DNA of 64,000 nucleotides from Planctomycetota bacterium (GTDB lineage Bacteria > Planctomycetota > UBA1135 > UBA2386), in assembly GCA_019636245.1 (NCBI GenBank), contig JAHBXX010000017.1, positions 27,231 to 91,230 on the forward strand, in the 5' to 3' direction. The position numbers and the translations under genes were made by a program. Shown here piece after piece: positions 17,374 to 29,295 of this stretch (position 1 is the stretch's first letter; each line of letters begins with the position of its first letter). The notes beneath the pieces were generated by a model. The model worked only from the letters and a program-made list of their open reading frames with translations, was not told the DNA's origin and searched no databases.

Positions 17374-17487
17374 AGGTCGGGGATGGTGGCGGGGCGCGAC
17401 CAGGATCGCGGCGCCGGCCCGCCGCCACAACTCCCCCGGCGCCCTCCCGCAGCGACCCGCCCGTGCGAACGGCCGGCCGGCAACCGG

Positions 17488-17493
17488 TATCCT
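17488..17493 (+). promoter_or_regulatory. TATCCT -10-like element before esterase gene
   Basis: TATCCT ends 9 nt before the ATG at 17503. No SD. Confidence 0.45.
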
Positions 17494-17502
17494 CCGCGGC
17501 CG

Positions 17503-18885
17503 ATGCTCCCTCGCTGCCTGCTGCTCCTGCCGCTGCTCGGACTCGCCGCCCTGCCCGCCCAGGTCGACCGCCTGGAACTCGGCCTGCGGCTGCGCCGCTT
17601 CGAGCGCAACCTGGCCGCGACCGAGGACACGGCCCGACGCGACGCGGCCTTCACCCGCCTCGACCGCGCGGTGCAGTCGTTCTTCCGCCTCGACCTCGGG
17701 GCCGCGGCGGCGGCGATCGCGTCGGCCGAAGCGGCCCTCGCCGCGCACCCGCCCGACGCCGACGAACGCCTCGCCGCCAGCCTGCAGCTCACGCTGCCGG
17801 CGCGACTGGTCGACGCCGAGGCCGAGCTGGCCTTCACCCTGCAGCGCAGCTTCGCCGAGGGCGACGAGCTGCCGGCCGATCTCGTGCTGCGCGTCGAGGT
17901 CGTCGGCAGCGAAGCCCAGGTCGAACTGCCGGTGGCCGCACTGCCCCTGGCCGGCACGCTGCCGTGCCGCGGCGTGCCCGCTGGCGACCATGTGCTGCGC
18001 TGGCACCTCTCGCGCCGGGAGCGCGCGCTGCCGGCACGCGAGGCCTTCGTGTCGATCGTGGTCGACCGCGAGGCCCGCCTGCTCGCGCTGGACGCGGCGG
18101 CGAACCAGGCCGGACCGGACCTGGATGGCCGTACGCTGGTGGCGCAGGCGCGACTCCTGCGCGGCATGACCCGGGGCCGCGCCGAGGAGACGGTGCTGCC
18201 CGGGGCGCGCCTGTTGGCCGAAGCGGAGGACCTGGCGCGCGCCGTCGCCGCCGGCGAGGCGTTCCATGGTCGCGCGCGACCCGGCGAGCACTGGCTGCGG
18301 GTGCCGGCGGGCAAGTCGGCCTTCGCGGTGCGCCTCCTGGTGCCGGCGGCCGCGGCCGAGGGCTCGCCACCGTTGGTGCTGGCGCTGCACGGCGCCGGCG
18401 GCAGCGAGAACCTGTTCTTCGACGGCTATGGCGACGGCGAGATCGTGCGCCAGTGCACGGCGCGCGGCTTCTACCTGTGCGCCCCCCGCGCCGGCCTCGG
18501 CGCCCCCGACCTGGGCGCCCTGCTCGACGCGCTCGCCGCCCGCTATCCGTTCGACCGCGACCGCGTGCTGCTGGTCGGCCACTCGATGGGCGCCGCCATG
18601 GCGGTCGCCGCCGCCAGCCGCGAGCCGGGCCGCTTCGCCGCGGTGGCGGCGCTCGGCGGCGGTGGCGAAGTGCAAGCCAGCGAGCCGCTGCGGCGGCTGC
18701 CGTTCTTCGTCGGCATCGGCAGCCGGGACTTCCTGCGCGGAGGCGCCGAGCGGCTGCACCTGCGGCTGCAGGCGCTGCAGGTGCCGGTGGCATGGCACGA
18801 GTACCCCGGCGTCGAGCACCTGGCGATCGTGCAGGTCGCGCTGCCGGAAGTGTTCGCCTGGTTCGACGCCCTGCCGCCCCGCTGA
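17503..18885 (+). CDS. secreted alpha/beta-hydrolase (esterase, PHB-depolymerase-like)
   Basis: 460-aa exported protein with a signal peptide (MLPRCLLLLPLLGLAALPAQ). The N-terminal 230 residues are helical and beta-rich without a clear family. The C-terminal 220 residues are an alpha/beta-hydrolase: LALHGAGGSENLFFDGYG (oxyanion hole), VGHSMGAAMA (nucleophile Ser361), a GIGSRDFL strand likely carrying the acid, and YPGVEHL with the catalytic His. It resembles extracellular esterases of the feruloyl-esterase/PHB-depolymerase clan; the substrate is unclear. TATCCT ends 9 nt before the ATG and there is no SD. The start is divergent from the deiminase-like gene. Confidence 0.85.
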   Translation: MLPRCLLLLPLLGLAALPAQVDRLELGLRLRRFERNLAATEDTARRDAAFTRLDRAVQSFFRLDLGAAAAAIASAEAALAAHPPDADERLAASLQLTLPARLVDAEAELAFTLQRSFAEGDELPADLVLRVEVVGSEAQVELPVAALPLAGTLPCRGVPAGDHVLRWHLSRRERALPAREAFVSIVVDREARLLALDAAANQAGPDLDGRTLVAQARLLRGMTRGRAEETVLPGARLLAEAEDLARAVAAGEAFHGRARPGEHWLRVPAGKSAFAVRLLVPAAAAEGSPPLVLALHGAGGSENLFFDGYGDGEIVRQCTARGFYLCAPRAGLGAPDLGALLDALAARYPFDRDRVLLVGHSMGAAMAVAAASREPGRFAAVAALGGGGEVQASEPLRRLPFFVGIGSRDFLRGGAERLHLRLQALQVPVAWHEYPGVEHLAIVQVALPEVFAWFDALPPR

Positions 18886-18938
18886 AGTTCCGGCCGCGGG
18901 GCGGTGTGGTTTCGCCGCCCGCTGCCGCTGCCGGGGGC

Positions 18939-19973
18939 ATGACCCGCAACGCCCTGTTCCTGGCCCTGCCGATGCTGGCCCTGCTCGGACCCGGCCTGGC
19001 GGCCCAGACCACCGTGCTGACCACCGACTTCAGCACGCTGCCGGTCGCGATCTCGCCCGGGGTGGCGACCCCGACCGCCGTCCAGGGCTACGCCGGCCTG
19101 GGCCCGGCCGGCAACACCTTCGGCGGCACCTTCCTGCGCTCGCCGACCGGCAACACGGTCACCATCCAGCTGGCCAACCTGCCGCCGCACAACGCGATCG
19201 GCCTCGACCTCCTGTTCGCCGCCATCGATTCGCTCGACGGCACCGGCACGTTCCCGTCGGGCGACTTCTTCGCCATCACGATCGACGGCAACACCTTCTT
19301 CCGGGAGTCGTTCGCCAACGCGCTGCCGACGCAGGTCCAGAGCTACGTGCCGCCCCCGGGCGTCGAACTGGCCCGCCGCGTCGACCTCGGCTTCAGCGGA
19401 CCGGGTTCGTTCTACACCGACAGCGCCTACTGGCTCGGCGGCGACCCCCGGTTCCAGCACATCGGGCACAGCAGCCCCACGCTCACCATCACCCTGCGGA
19501 TCGAGGGGCCCGGCATCCAACCGCTGAACGACGAATCGTGGGCGATCGACAACCTGACGATCACGGCCTTCACCGTGGCCGACCCCGGCAGCGCCACCGT
19601 CTACGGCGCCTCGTGCGGCCCGTCGCTGTCGGCCTTCGGCCTGCCGGTCGTGGCCCAGGCGTTGCCGCTCTTCGTGCAGGACCTGCCGCCCGGCACGCTG
19701 TGGGCGGGCCTCGCCATCGGCCTCTCCGATGCCACGCCGGTGCCGCTGGACGGCGTCGGCGCACCGGGTTGCTGGCTGTGGCACGACCTCGCCATCACCC
19801 TGGACTGGGGGCTGCAGTTGCAGAGCACCGCCGCGACCGGGAGCCTGACCGTGGCTGCGCCCTACGGCTACCCCGGGCTCACCTTCTTCCTGCAGGCCTG
19901 GGGGCTTGCGCCGGCGAGCAACGCGCTGGGGATCGTGTCGAGCAATGGTCTGCGCATCGTGCTCGCCAGCTGA
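18939..19973 (+). CDS. secreted beta-sandwich protein with tail module
   Basis: 344-aa exported protein with a signal peptide (MTRNALFLALPMLALLGPGLAA). Residues about 25-210 form a lectin-like or choice-of-anchor beta-sandwich with SPTGNTVTIQL, LLFAAIDSLDGTG and ESWAIDNLTITAF. Residues about 215-344 are the shared tail module in its most complete form: VYGASCGPSLS at the start, VGAPGCWLW in the middle, and FFLQAWGLAPASNALGIVSS then NGLRIVLAS at the end. It lies 53 nt after the esterase gene on the same strand and may be co-transcribed with it. Function unknown. Confidence 0.8.
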   Translation: MTRNALFLALPMLALLGPGLAAQTTVLTTDFSTLPVAISPGVATPTAVQGYAGLGPAGNTFGGTFLRSPTGNTVTIQLANLPPHNAIGLDLLFAAIDSLDGTGTFPSGDFFAITIDGNTFFRESFANALPTQVQSYVPPPGVELARRVDLGFSGPGSFYTDSAYWLGGDPRFQHIGHSSPTLTITLRIEGPGIQPLNDESWAIDNLTITAFTVADPGSATVYGASCGPSLSAFGLPVVAQALPLFVQDLPPGTLWAGLAIGLSDATPVPLDGVGAPGCWLWHDLAITLDWGLQLQSTAATGSLTVAAPYGYPGLTFFLQAWGLAPASNALGIVSSNGLRIVLAS

Positions 19974-20050
19974 GCGATCGCGGGCCTTGCAGCCCTGCGC
20001 GTCCCGCGTCCTGCCGCACCGGCGGTGGCCGACCCTGCCGCGAGTTCGGC

Positions 20051-20056
20051 TAGCAT
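20051..20056 (+). promoter_or_regulatory. TAGCAT -10-like element before sigma/kinase unit
   Basis: TAGCAT ends 8 nt before the ATG at 20065. No SD. It should drive the coupled sigma and kinase genes. Confidence 0.5.
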
Positions 20057-20064
20057 CGGCGCGG

Positions 20065-20690
20065 ATGGTCGAGGCTCCCGATCCGACGCTGGAACTGCTG
20101 CAACGCTGGCACGCGGGCGATACCGACGCCCTCACGGCGCTGGTGCAGCACCACCTGCCGTGGCTGCGGGCGCACGTCGAACGGCGTCTCGGCGCCTTCC
20201 TGCGCGAACGCGCCGACAGCGAGGACTACCTGCAGGAAGCCGTGCTCGACTTCCTGCGCGACGGGCCGCGCTTCCAGGTGCAGACCGCGGCCCAGCTGCG
20301 CGCGCTGCTGGCGCGCATCGTCGAGAACACGCTGCGCGACCGGAACGACTGGTTCCGCGCCAAGCGCCGCCATCTCGCCGGCCAGGTCGCGTTGCCGACC
20401 GACAGCGTGCTGCAGCTCGATCCGGGGCTGCAGCGCACGACGACGCCGAGCCGCGACGCGGCGCGCGGCGAGGTGCGCGACTGGGTGCGGCTAGGCCTCG
20501 AGCTGCTCGACCCCGAGGACCGCAAGGTGCTGGTCGCCCGCGAGTACGACGACCGCTCGTTCGTCGACATCGGCGCCGAACTGGGCATGACGCCCAACTC
20601 GGTGCGCATGCGCTGGGTGCGGGCCGTGGCCCGCCTCGCCGCCGTGCTCAAGGACCTTCGCTCCGGCGAGGTCGGCACGGAGGTGCGGCC

Positions 20691-20694
<4 letters not shown>
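20065..20694 (+). CDS. ECF-type RNA polymerase sigma factor
   Basis: 209-aa sigma-70-family protein. Region 2 is visible at about residues 8-80 (LVQHHLPWLRAHVERRLG, then DSEDYLQEAVLDFLRDGP), and region 4 at about 160-200 (DDRSFVDIGAELGMTPNSVR, then MRWVRAVARLA, a helix-turn-helix). The missing region 3 makes it an ECF or ECF-like sigma. The next gene is a transmembrane Ser/Thr kinase starting inside its stop codon, an arrangement known in Planctomycetota where the kinase is thought to control the sigma factor. TAGCAT ends 8 nt before the ATG. Confidence 0.9.
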
Positions 20695-23333
<2,639 letters not shown>

Positions 23334-23411
23334 GGGGCCTCCCGGCCGATCCACCATCGGCAGCGTCCGGGTTCGACCGGAAGGCCGCTCCCGGTCGCAC
23401 CCTGGAAACGC

Positions 23412-23448
23412 CGCGAGCCCGCCGACCACTCGGGTCGACGGGCTCGCG
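23412..23448. terminator. hairpin between convergent genes (first of two)
   Basis: Perfect 10-bp inverted repeat CGCGAGCCCG / CGGGCTCGCG (23412-23421 with 23439-23448) around a 17-nt loop that can pair further (CGACC with GGTCG). It lies between the kinase stop at 23333 and the minus-strand stop at 23490, so it could end transcripts from either side. There is no T-tract, so it is not a classic intrinsic terminator. Confidence 0.5.
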
Positions 23449-23457
23449 ACGATCGGC

Positions 23458-23478
23458 CCGGGTCGGTCACCGACCCGG
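23458..23478. terminator. hairpin between convergent genes (second of two)
   Basis: Perfect 10-bp inverted repeat CCGGGTCGGT / ACCGACCCGG around a single central base, placed 9 nt after the first hairpin. Together they make a twin-hairpin block in the 156-nt convergent gap. Confidence 0.5.
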
Positions 23479-23489
23479 CGCCGCACCGA

Positions 23490-25283
23490 TCAGAACGTGT
23501 TGACGTAGCTGCGCAGACCGTTGCTGAGCAGGACGCCCGCGTTGTTCGGCGGGTTCGGGCAGATCAGCGCCGCCGCCTGCGAGAAGAACAGGAAGGCCGG
23601 CGGCACCGACACCGGGATGTCGAACGGCACCGCCTGGGTCGGCACGACGTCCACGTACGGCACCACCACGTCGATCGACGTGATGTGCAGGTTGCAGCCC
23701 GGCGCGTCGACGCCGTAGCCGGTCAGCAGGTCCGTGCCGGCGAAGTCCTGGCCGAGGCTCAGCGCGATGATGCCGAAGTGGAACACCGGGTCCGGCGACG
23801 GGCAGGCCAGCGGGATGTTGTTGAGGTCGAAGATCGTCGTCGTGCCGGCAACCGGCGGCGTCGCCGAGGTGAGCGTCATCGCCGGGGTCGCGCAGCTCCT
23901 GCCGTAGACCGTGTGACGGGCCGAGGGCTGCACGCCGACCGAGATGTTGTCGAGGAACACGCTGTTGCCGAAGTCCGAGATGCCGCGGAAGCGGATCCGG
24001 TCGGTGCCGGCCGAGAGCGTGTAGGCGAGGCTCGCCCACTGGCTCGCCGTCGGCACGAAGTTCGAGCCCGTGGTGCCGGTGCCGCCGAGGGTGTTGAGCA
24101 CGCCAGCACCCGGCTCGTTGGTCATCGTCACCACGGGGCTCCAGCTGGTGCCGCCGTCGTTCGACTCCTCGAGCACGATCGAGTCGATCTCACCGCCGGT
24201 GTAGGTCGCGCCGGCGACGTCGAAGAACACCTCGGTGCCGGCCGCGACCGGCGTGAAGGCCGGGCTGACCAGCGTCGGCTCCTGCAGAGCGCCGATGTTG
24301 TAGAAGTTCCAGCGCACCGAGCCGGTGCCGACGCCGAACGCGCTCTGCGCCTGGTAGTTCGGCAGGCCCGCGCCGACCAGGCCGACGACCGACCAGCAGT
24401 TCGGGTTGACGACGCCGCTGCTGAACTCCTGCGGGAACACCGGGGTCGCCAGGTCCACCTGCACGACGTTGCTGCTGCCCGTCGACGGACCGTCGGAGCA
24501 GGTGACGTCGCAGTAGTACCAGGTCGTGCCGGTGATGCTGGTCGTCAGCGTCGAGAGGCCGGTGCCGACGGCCGTCCACGGGCCGAGGCTGCTGGTCGTG
24601 CTCGAGTACCACTGGTAGCTGACGCCGGTGCCGGTCGTCGCGTTCTGCAGGCTCAGCGAGAAGTTCGCGCCGGAGCAGACGCCGCCGATGGGGGCGATCG
24701 TGTCGCCCGGCGTCGGCGTACCAGAACAGGCCACGACGCTCTCCGAGACATCGATGTTGTCGAACGCCAGATAGTAGTCGCCAGCCACCCAGTTCGCCGA
24801 CCACCGGACGTACAGCGGGCCCGCGGGCGGCGTGAAGACGTGCGACTTGGTGATGCACGAAGCGGTCTGGGCTTCGTCGACCACGGTGGCGATCGTCGTC
24901 CACGGCCCCGAGACGCTCGACGCGTACTGGACCGTGAAGCCTCCCCAGGGTGCGACCGTCGGGGCGCTCCCGGTGAAGTCGTAGCACTTGTAGTCGTAGG
25001 TCACGGTCGTCGTTCCGCCCACCGACGTGCCGGTCAGCGGGGAGACGAGGAAGCCCGTCGTGGCGCTCGACCACATGTTGCGGCGCATCGACGCAACCGC
25101 GCACGGGTTGGTCGTGGATCGGGTGAAGCCCGGCGTGCCCGTCCAGCCGGTCGAGTTCACGTCGAAGTTGAAGCTGTAGGTGACCTGCGCGGTCGCCGGA
25201 ACGGCGGCCAGCAGAGCGAAGGCGGCGCCAAACAACTTGGCGGCCAGCCAGCCACGAGGTGCGGAGCTGTGGAGGGTGTGCAT
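23490..25283 (-). CDS. secreted multi-domain protein with anchor-J-like repeats and tail module
   Basis: 597-aa exported protein with a signal peptide ending near VPATAQ. Domains in order are a choice-of-anchor-like beta-sandwich (residues about 35-190, SWSANWVAGDYYLAF-type strand and DNIDVSES), an Ig/PKD-like segment (about 195-290, SYQWYSSTTSSLGPW), a second anchor-like sandwich (about 300-455, EIDSIVLEESNDGGTSW, FLDNISVG), and the shared tail module (HTVYGRSCATPAM ... VDAPGCNLH ... FSQAAALI ... VLLSNGLRSYVNTF). Thr/Ser-rich composition and Cys pairs suggest extracellular stability. No SD precedes the ATG at 25283. Function unknown; adhesin-like. Confidence 0.8.
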   Translation of the reverse strand: MHTLHSSAPRGWLAAKLFGAAFALLAAVPATAQVTYSFNFDVNSTGWTGTPGFTRSTTNPCAVASMRRNMWSSATTGFLVSPLTGTSVGGTTTVTYDYKCYDFTGSAPTVAPWGGFTVQYASSVSGPWTTIATVVDEAQTASCITKSHVFTPPAGPLYVRWSANWVAGDYYLAFDNIDVSESVVACSGTPTPGDTIAPIGGVCSGANFSLSLQNATTGTGVSYQWYSSTTSSLGPWTAVGTGLSTLTTSITGTTWYYCDVTCSDGPSTGSSNVVQVDLATPVFPQEFSSGVVNPNCWSVVGLVGAGLPNYQAQSAFGVGTGSVRWNFYNIGALQEPTLVSPAFTPVAAGTEVFFDVAGATYTGGEIDSIVLEESNDGGTSWSPVVTMTNEPGAGVLNTLGGTGTTGSNFVPTASQWASLAYTLSAGTDRIRFRGISDFGNSVFLDNISVGVQPSARHTVYGRSCATPAMTLTSATPPVAGTTTIFDLNNIPLACPSPDPVFHFGIIALSLGQDFAGTDLLTGYGVDAPGCNLHITSIDVVVPYVDVVPTQAVPFDIPVSVPPAFLFFSQAAALICPNPPNNAGVLLSNGLRSYVNTF

Positions 25284-25661
25284 AGCAGGGGTGTCGATGG
25301 GTTCCGTGAAGGAAGGGGAAGCGAAGCTCGAGGCCACGCGTACCGACGCGAAAGAGGTGACCAAGAGGCGAAGCCCCGAGCGTTCGGAGCCGCGGAACCC
25401 TATCGCGCCCGCACGCGGTCGTCCACCCGGCCAAGTGCGCACCTCGATGGGGCATCCCTCGCCGCGATGCGCCACGCGACCAAGGATGCGGTCCACCATA
25501 AGCACGCGCGGCGCGGCGAACGACGCGCCTCCACCATCGAACGCCGTTGCCATCGGCGCTAGCGCCACCCGCTTCGCGAGCGGCACCGAGATCGCCGGCG
25601 ACCGGCGCGGTGACGAAGTCGGGACAGCGCCAGATCGCGCGCATGCGCGGCGGCCGATGGC
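25284..25661. other. 378-nt intergenic region without a recognisable gene
   Basis: The region lies upstream of the minus-strand tail-module protein and downstream of the diheme peroxidase stop. Open frames here are shadows without protein-like composition. I see no tRNA, strong hairpin or close -10 element. A TAGGGT on the minus strand near 25400 is a weak promoter candidate about 120 nt before the 25283 start. Confidence 0.4.
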
Positions 25662-26816
25662 TCAGCGCGCCACGTCGCCGATCGGCGGCAGCTCCGGCGC
25701 CCGCACGCGCCGTTTGCGTTCGTTCAGCGCCTCGAGGAAGGCGATCAGGTCGCCCTTCTCCTCGACAGTCAGGTCGAGCCGCTGCAGCAGCGGCGACTTC
25801 TGCGGGAACAGCGGATCGTCCTGCTGCTCGGGCTTCGGCCGCAGCGTCGCCATGCCGGCCGAGTACATGTTCACGACCGAGGCGAGGTCGAACAGCCCGT
25901 TGTGCATGTAGGGCGCCGTGCGCGCGACGTTGCGCAGCGACGGGGTCTTGAAGCGGCCGACGTCGGCCGGATCGCCGGTGACCGCGTGCCGGCCGAGGTC
26001 CTGCAGCCCGCGGCCGTAGTACGACAGCCCGAGGTCGTGGAACGCGAAGTCGGTCAGCAGCGGGCCGTGGTGGCAGTTGGCGCACCGTGCCTTGGTGCGG
26101 AACAGGTGCAGACCGCGCAGGGCGCTGTCGTCGAGCGCCTTCGTGTCGCCGGCCAGGAACCGGTCGAACGCGCTGCTGCCGTCGCTGACCAGCGTGCGCT
26201 CGTAGGCGGCGAGCGCCGCCAGCGCACGCTCCAGCGTCGGCTCCTCGTCGCCGAAGGCGGCCAGGAACCGCGCGCGGTAGCCGCGGCTCGATGCCAGCTT
26301 CGCCACCACGGTGGCGCCATCGCTGTGCATCTCGTCGGCGTTCTCGAACACCATCAACGCCTGGTCGCCGAGCGAGGCCGCGCGGCCATCCCAGAACAGG
26401 TGCGGCAGGAAGCCGGCGTTCAGCACCGACGGCGCGTTGCGGCGCAGCACCTTGCGGCCATGGCCGAAGCTGGTCGTGCGGCCGTCGGCGAAGCCAAGGT
26501 CGGGGTCGTGGCAGCTGGCGCAGGCCATCTCGCCGGTGCCCGACAGACGCGGGTCGAAGAACAGCAGCTTGCCCAGTTCGATCGCCGCCGCTGCGGCCGG
26601 GTCGTCGACCTTCTTCGGCTTCGGCACCGGGCCCAGTTCGACGAAGGCGACGCCGGGATCGATCGTCGCCGGCGGCCAGTCGGCGGACGGACGCGTGTAG
26701 GCGAGCCGCAGCGCGGCAGCGTCGCCGCCCTCCGTCCCGACCGGAAGCGGGGTGGCCAGGGTCGTGGCGCAGGCGGCGCCGCCGAGTACGAGCAGCAGCA
26801 GGTGGAGACCACGCAT
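25662..26816 (-). CDS. diheme cytochrome c peroxidase (MauG/CcpA family) lipoprotein
   Basis: 384-aa exported protein with lipobox GAAC (Cys16). Two heme-c motifs, CASCH (residues 99-103) and CANCH (residues 245-249), have the spacing of bacterial diheme cytochrome c peroxidases. Other family marks are [51 protein letters not shown] and the C-terminal [10 protein letters not shown]. It should reduce H2O2, or oxidise a partner in MauG style, in the periplasm. TACCCT ends 8 nt before the ATG with no SD. The gene stands alone, 143 nt from the next gene on the same strand. Confidence 0.92.
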   Translation of the reverse strand: MRGLHLLLLVLGGAACATTLATPLPVGTEGGDAAALRLAYTRPSADWPPATIDPGVAFVELGPVPKPKKVDDPAAAAAIELGKLLFFDPRLSGTGEMACASCHDPDLGFADGRTTSFGHGRKVLRRNAPSVLNAGFLPHLFWDGRAASLGDQALMVFENADEMHSDGATVVAKLASSRGYRARFLAAFGDEEPTLERALAALAAYERTLVSDGSSAFDRFLAGDTKALDDSALRGLHLFRTKARCANCHHGPLLTDFAFHDLGLSYYGRGLQDLGRHAVTGDPADVGRFKTPSLRNVARTAPYMHNGLFDLASVVNMYSAGMATLRPKPEQQDDPLFPQKSPLLQRLDLTVEEKGDLIAFLEALNERKRRVRAPELPPIGDVAR

Positions 26817-26824
26817 CGCGGCGC

Positions 26825-26830
26825 AGGGTA
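26825..26830 (-). promoter_or_regulatory. TACCCT -10-like element before diheme peroxidase
   Basis: TACCCT ends 8 nt before the ATG at 26816. No SD. Confidence 0.4.
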
Positions 26831-26958
26831 GCCTTGGGCCCGCGGCGGCGCGACCGCCGGAGTTCGCAGCCAATCTTGCAGCTGGATTCGCGGTCCATCG
26901 CGGGCAGGCGACCGGCACCCGTCGGCCAGGGCAAGAGCCGCCGCCGGGATCCGGAGCC

Positions 26959-27762
26959 TCAGCGCGGCGAAGCCGGCACGACGCGCAACGCCTCGTCGCG
27001 GATGGCGCGCCGCAGCGCGGCGACCTCGCGGTTGGCAGGTTCGAGTTCGAGCACCCGGTCGAGGTCGAGCAGCGCCGCGGTCAGGGCACCCTGGCCGTAG
27101 CGCAGCAGCGCCCGCTGGTGCAGCACCCGCGCCAGCCGCCGCCGCACCCGCTGGTCGTCCGGGAACCGGCGCGCCAACTCCAGCAGGTCGACGACGGCCG
27201 GTTCCAGCTCGCCGCGGCCGAGCCGGGTCTCGACGGCGGCGAGACCGAGCCCCACGGAGGGATCGGCGTCGACCGCGGCCGCCGCCGCGACGGCAGGCCG
27301 AGGCTCCAGGTCGCCCTCCGGCCCGAAGGCGCCAGCCGGCGCGGACTCCGTCCGCAGAGCCTGCCCCATCGCGGACGCCCCCCCGGCCGGACCGGCGCCG
27401 AGGGTCACCAGCCGCTGGCGGGTCGCCGCCAGCAGCGCATCGACCCCGGGCAGGCGCGGCCAGATCTCGCGCGCCTGAGCGAGGAAGGACAACGCCTCGG
27501 CATCGCGCCACTCGCTGCGCCTGATCAGCCCCTCGAGCATCAGTTCGTGGCCGCGGCGCATGCGCAGTTCGACGGCCGCCGCGCCGGCCCGGGCCTCCGG
27601 GTAGCGCGGATGGAGCACCGGCACCGCGTCGAAGGCGATCAGGGCCGCGGGCAGGTCCTCGTGCTGCAACGCCGCCTGGGCGGCCACGAAGGCGTCGCGC
27701 GGCGCCGCAGCACAGCCGGCCCACAGCACGGTCGCGGCGGCGGCCGCCAGGCCGCGCCTCAC
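26959..27762 (-). CDS. TPR lipoprotein coupled to HD-GYP-like gene
   Basis: 267-aa lipoprotein starting at GTG 27762 with lipobox WAGC (Cys17). Helical repeats with TPR spacing cover residues 25-120 (AQAALQHEDLPAALIAFDAV) and 175-260 (LARVLHQRALLRYGQGALTA, ALLDLDRVLELEPANREV), joined by an Ala/Gly-rich linker. Its start overlaps the stop of the HD-GYP-like gene (GTGA), so the two are coupled. The pair may be an envelope sensor (TPR) with a membrane signalling output. No partner is proven. Confidence 0.75.
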   Translation of the reverse strand: MRRGLAAAAATVLWAGCAAAPRDAFVAAQAALQHEDLPAALIAFDAVPVLHPRYPEARAGAAAVELRMRRGHELMLEGLIRRSEWRDAEALSFLAQAREIWPRLPGVDALLAATRQRLVTLGAGPAGGASAMGQALRTESAPAGAFGPEGDLEPRPAVAAAAAVDADPSVGLGLAAVETRLGRGELEPAVVDLLELARRFPDDQRVRRRLARVLHQRALLRYGQGALTAALLDLDRVLELEPANREVAALRRAIRDEALRVVPASPR

Positions 27763-29204
27763 GTCGACTCCTCGTTGGTGCGCTCGTCGAGCATGACCTC
27801 GAGTTCATCGGCGTCGAGCGGCGGTTCCTCGTCGGCAAGGGCCAGCCCGGTGTCCTCGCGGCGCCACGGCAAGCTGCTGGCCGGCACGATCATCACCGGT
27901 CGGTCGCTGCCGCCGGTCGGCGGCTCGCGGCGGATCTCGTCGTCGAACAGCTCCACCAGCCACGGGTCGAACACCTCGCCGCGCGCCGCCGCGAGCTGCT
28001 GCAGCGCGTCCTCCCAGGACAGCGACTGCTCGGTGGCGCAGGTCGTCAGCAGGTCGAAACCCGAGGCGATCGCCAGGATCCGGGAGCCGAGCGGGATGCG
28101 GTCGCCGCGCAGGCCGTCGGGCGTGCCCTTGCCGTCGTACCGTTCCAGCTGGTGCCGCAGGATGCGCCCGACGCGCCGCAGCGCCGGCACGCAGTCGAGG
28201 TGGTCGCCGGCGTGCACCGGGTGGTGCTGCAGCGACTGCGCCTCGAGTTCGTCGAGCGGCCCCTGCTTCTGCAGGATGGGTATGCGCACCCAGGCCTTCC
28301 CGAGGTCCACCAGCCGCGCCGCCAGTTCGACGTCGGCGCGGTCGGCCGGCAGCAGCTGCAGCCGCTCCGCGAGGCGGCCGGCGAACTGCGCCGTGCGCTC
28401 GCCGTGCCCGGGCGGCGCCAGCCGCGCGCGCTCCAGCATCTCCACCACCTGCAGCGCCATGGCCGCGTAGCCCTCGCCGACCCGCTGCAGGCCGTCCTGC
28501 ACGCCGCGCTCCATCTCGCGCAGGGCCGCGCCCAGGTCGTGCAGCTCCCCCTGCTCCGGTTCGCCCGGGACGCCGCCGACCTCGCCGGCGGACAGGCGGA
28601 TCAGCGCGTCGGTGGCCCGCCGCACGCGCGCCGACCAGTGGAAGCCCATGATCGCCGCGACGGCGACCAGCGACAGGCAGCTGAGCAGCACGACGCCGAA
28701 CCAGGCGACGTCGAACGCGGCCACGCGGGGCACCACGTCGCGCTGCACGCGGACCTCGCCGATGCGCTCGCCGCCGAACGGGATCGGGGCCAGGCTCTCG
28801 CGCACGACGGCGCCGTCGGCCCGTTCGCTGGTGCGCTGGAAGGCGGCGTGGCCGGTCAGCAGCCCGAGCTGCCGGTCGCCGAGCATCAGGGCGGTGTCGA
28901 GCACGACGCGACCGCCGCGGTCGAGCACCAGGACGCGCCCGCCTACCTGGTCGCGCGCGACGGCGGCGAGCACGGCGAGGCGCATCACGTCGCCGCGGTC
29001 GAGCAGCGGCGCCGCGCGCACGGCCAGCGAGGCGGCGAGATCCCGGTCGAACTCGGCGTCGGCGCGGGCCTGCCGGTCCGACTCGCGGTCGGCGCCGAGG
29101 AAGCCCAGCAGCAGCGCGACGAAGACGGCGCCCGCCGACAGCGCCACCGTGAGCCGCTGGGTCAGGGACCAGCCGCGGGCCTTGCGTTCGCTCGTGGGGA
29201 CCAT
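27759..29204 (-). CDS. membrane HAMP/HD-GYP-like protein with degenerate active site
   Basis: 481-aa membrane protein with helices at about residues 19-37 and 168-187. They bracket a 130-residue periplasmic sensor, then a HAMP segment (about 188-240) and an HD-GYP domain (about 245-420). HD-GYP proteins hydrolyse cyclic-di-GMP. Here the first metal His is kept (His267, GHGERTAQF), but the HD of HDxGK reads Val299-Asp300 (VDLGK). The later HHE..DGxGYP reads RHQLERYDGKGTP, so one His of the doublet is lost and GYP became GTP. Catalysis is therefore doubtful; it may bind rather than cut. It heads a two-gene unit with the TPR lipoprotein. Confidence 0.82.
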   Translation of the reverse strand: MVPTSERKARGWSLTQRLTVALSAGAVFVALLLGFLGADRESDRQARADAEFDRDLAASLAVRAAPLLDRGDVMRLAVLAAVARDQVGGRVLVLDRGGRVVLDTALMLGDRQLGLLTGHAAFQRTSERADGAVVRESLAPIPFGGERIGEVRVQRDVVPRVAAFDVAWFGVVLLSCLSLVAVAAIMGFHWSARVRRATDALIRLSAGEVGGVPGEPEQGELHDLGAALREMERGVQDGLQRVGEGYAAMALQVVEMLERARLAPPGHGERTAQFAGRLAERLQLLPADRADVELAARLVDLGKAWVRIPILQKQGPLDELEAQSLQHHPVHAGDHLDCVPALRRVGRILRHQLERYDGKGTPDGLRGDRIPLGSRILAIASGFDLLTTCATEQSLSWEDALQQLAAARGEVFDPWLVELFDDEIRREPPTGGSDRPVMIVPASSLPWRREDTGLALADEEPPLDADELEVMLDERTNEEST

Positions 29205-29295
29205 TGCCCCCGGTTATCGGCCGGCGCACAGCCTGGACTTCAGGCCCGCGGCGCCTGGCGGCCTTGCCACCGGCGGCTGGCGGCCCGCGCCGGGC

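Noticed and set aside
23360..23400. GGGTTCGA-type sequence resembling a tRNA T-arm
   Set aside because: No acceptor stem, D-arm or anticodon arm can be drawn around it.
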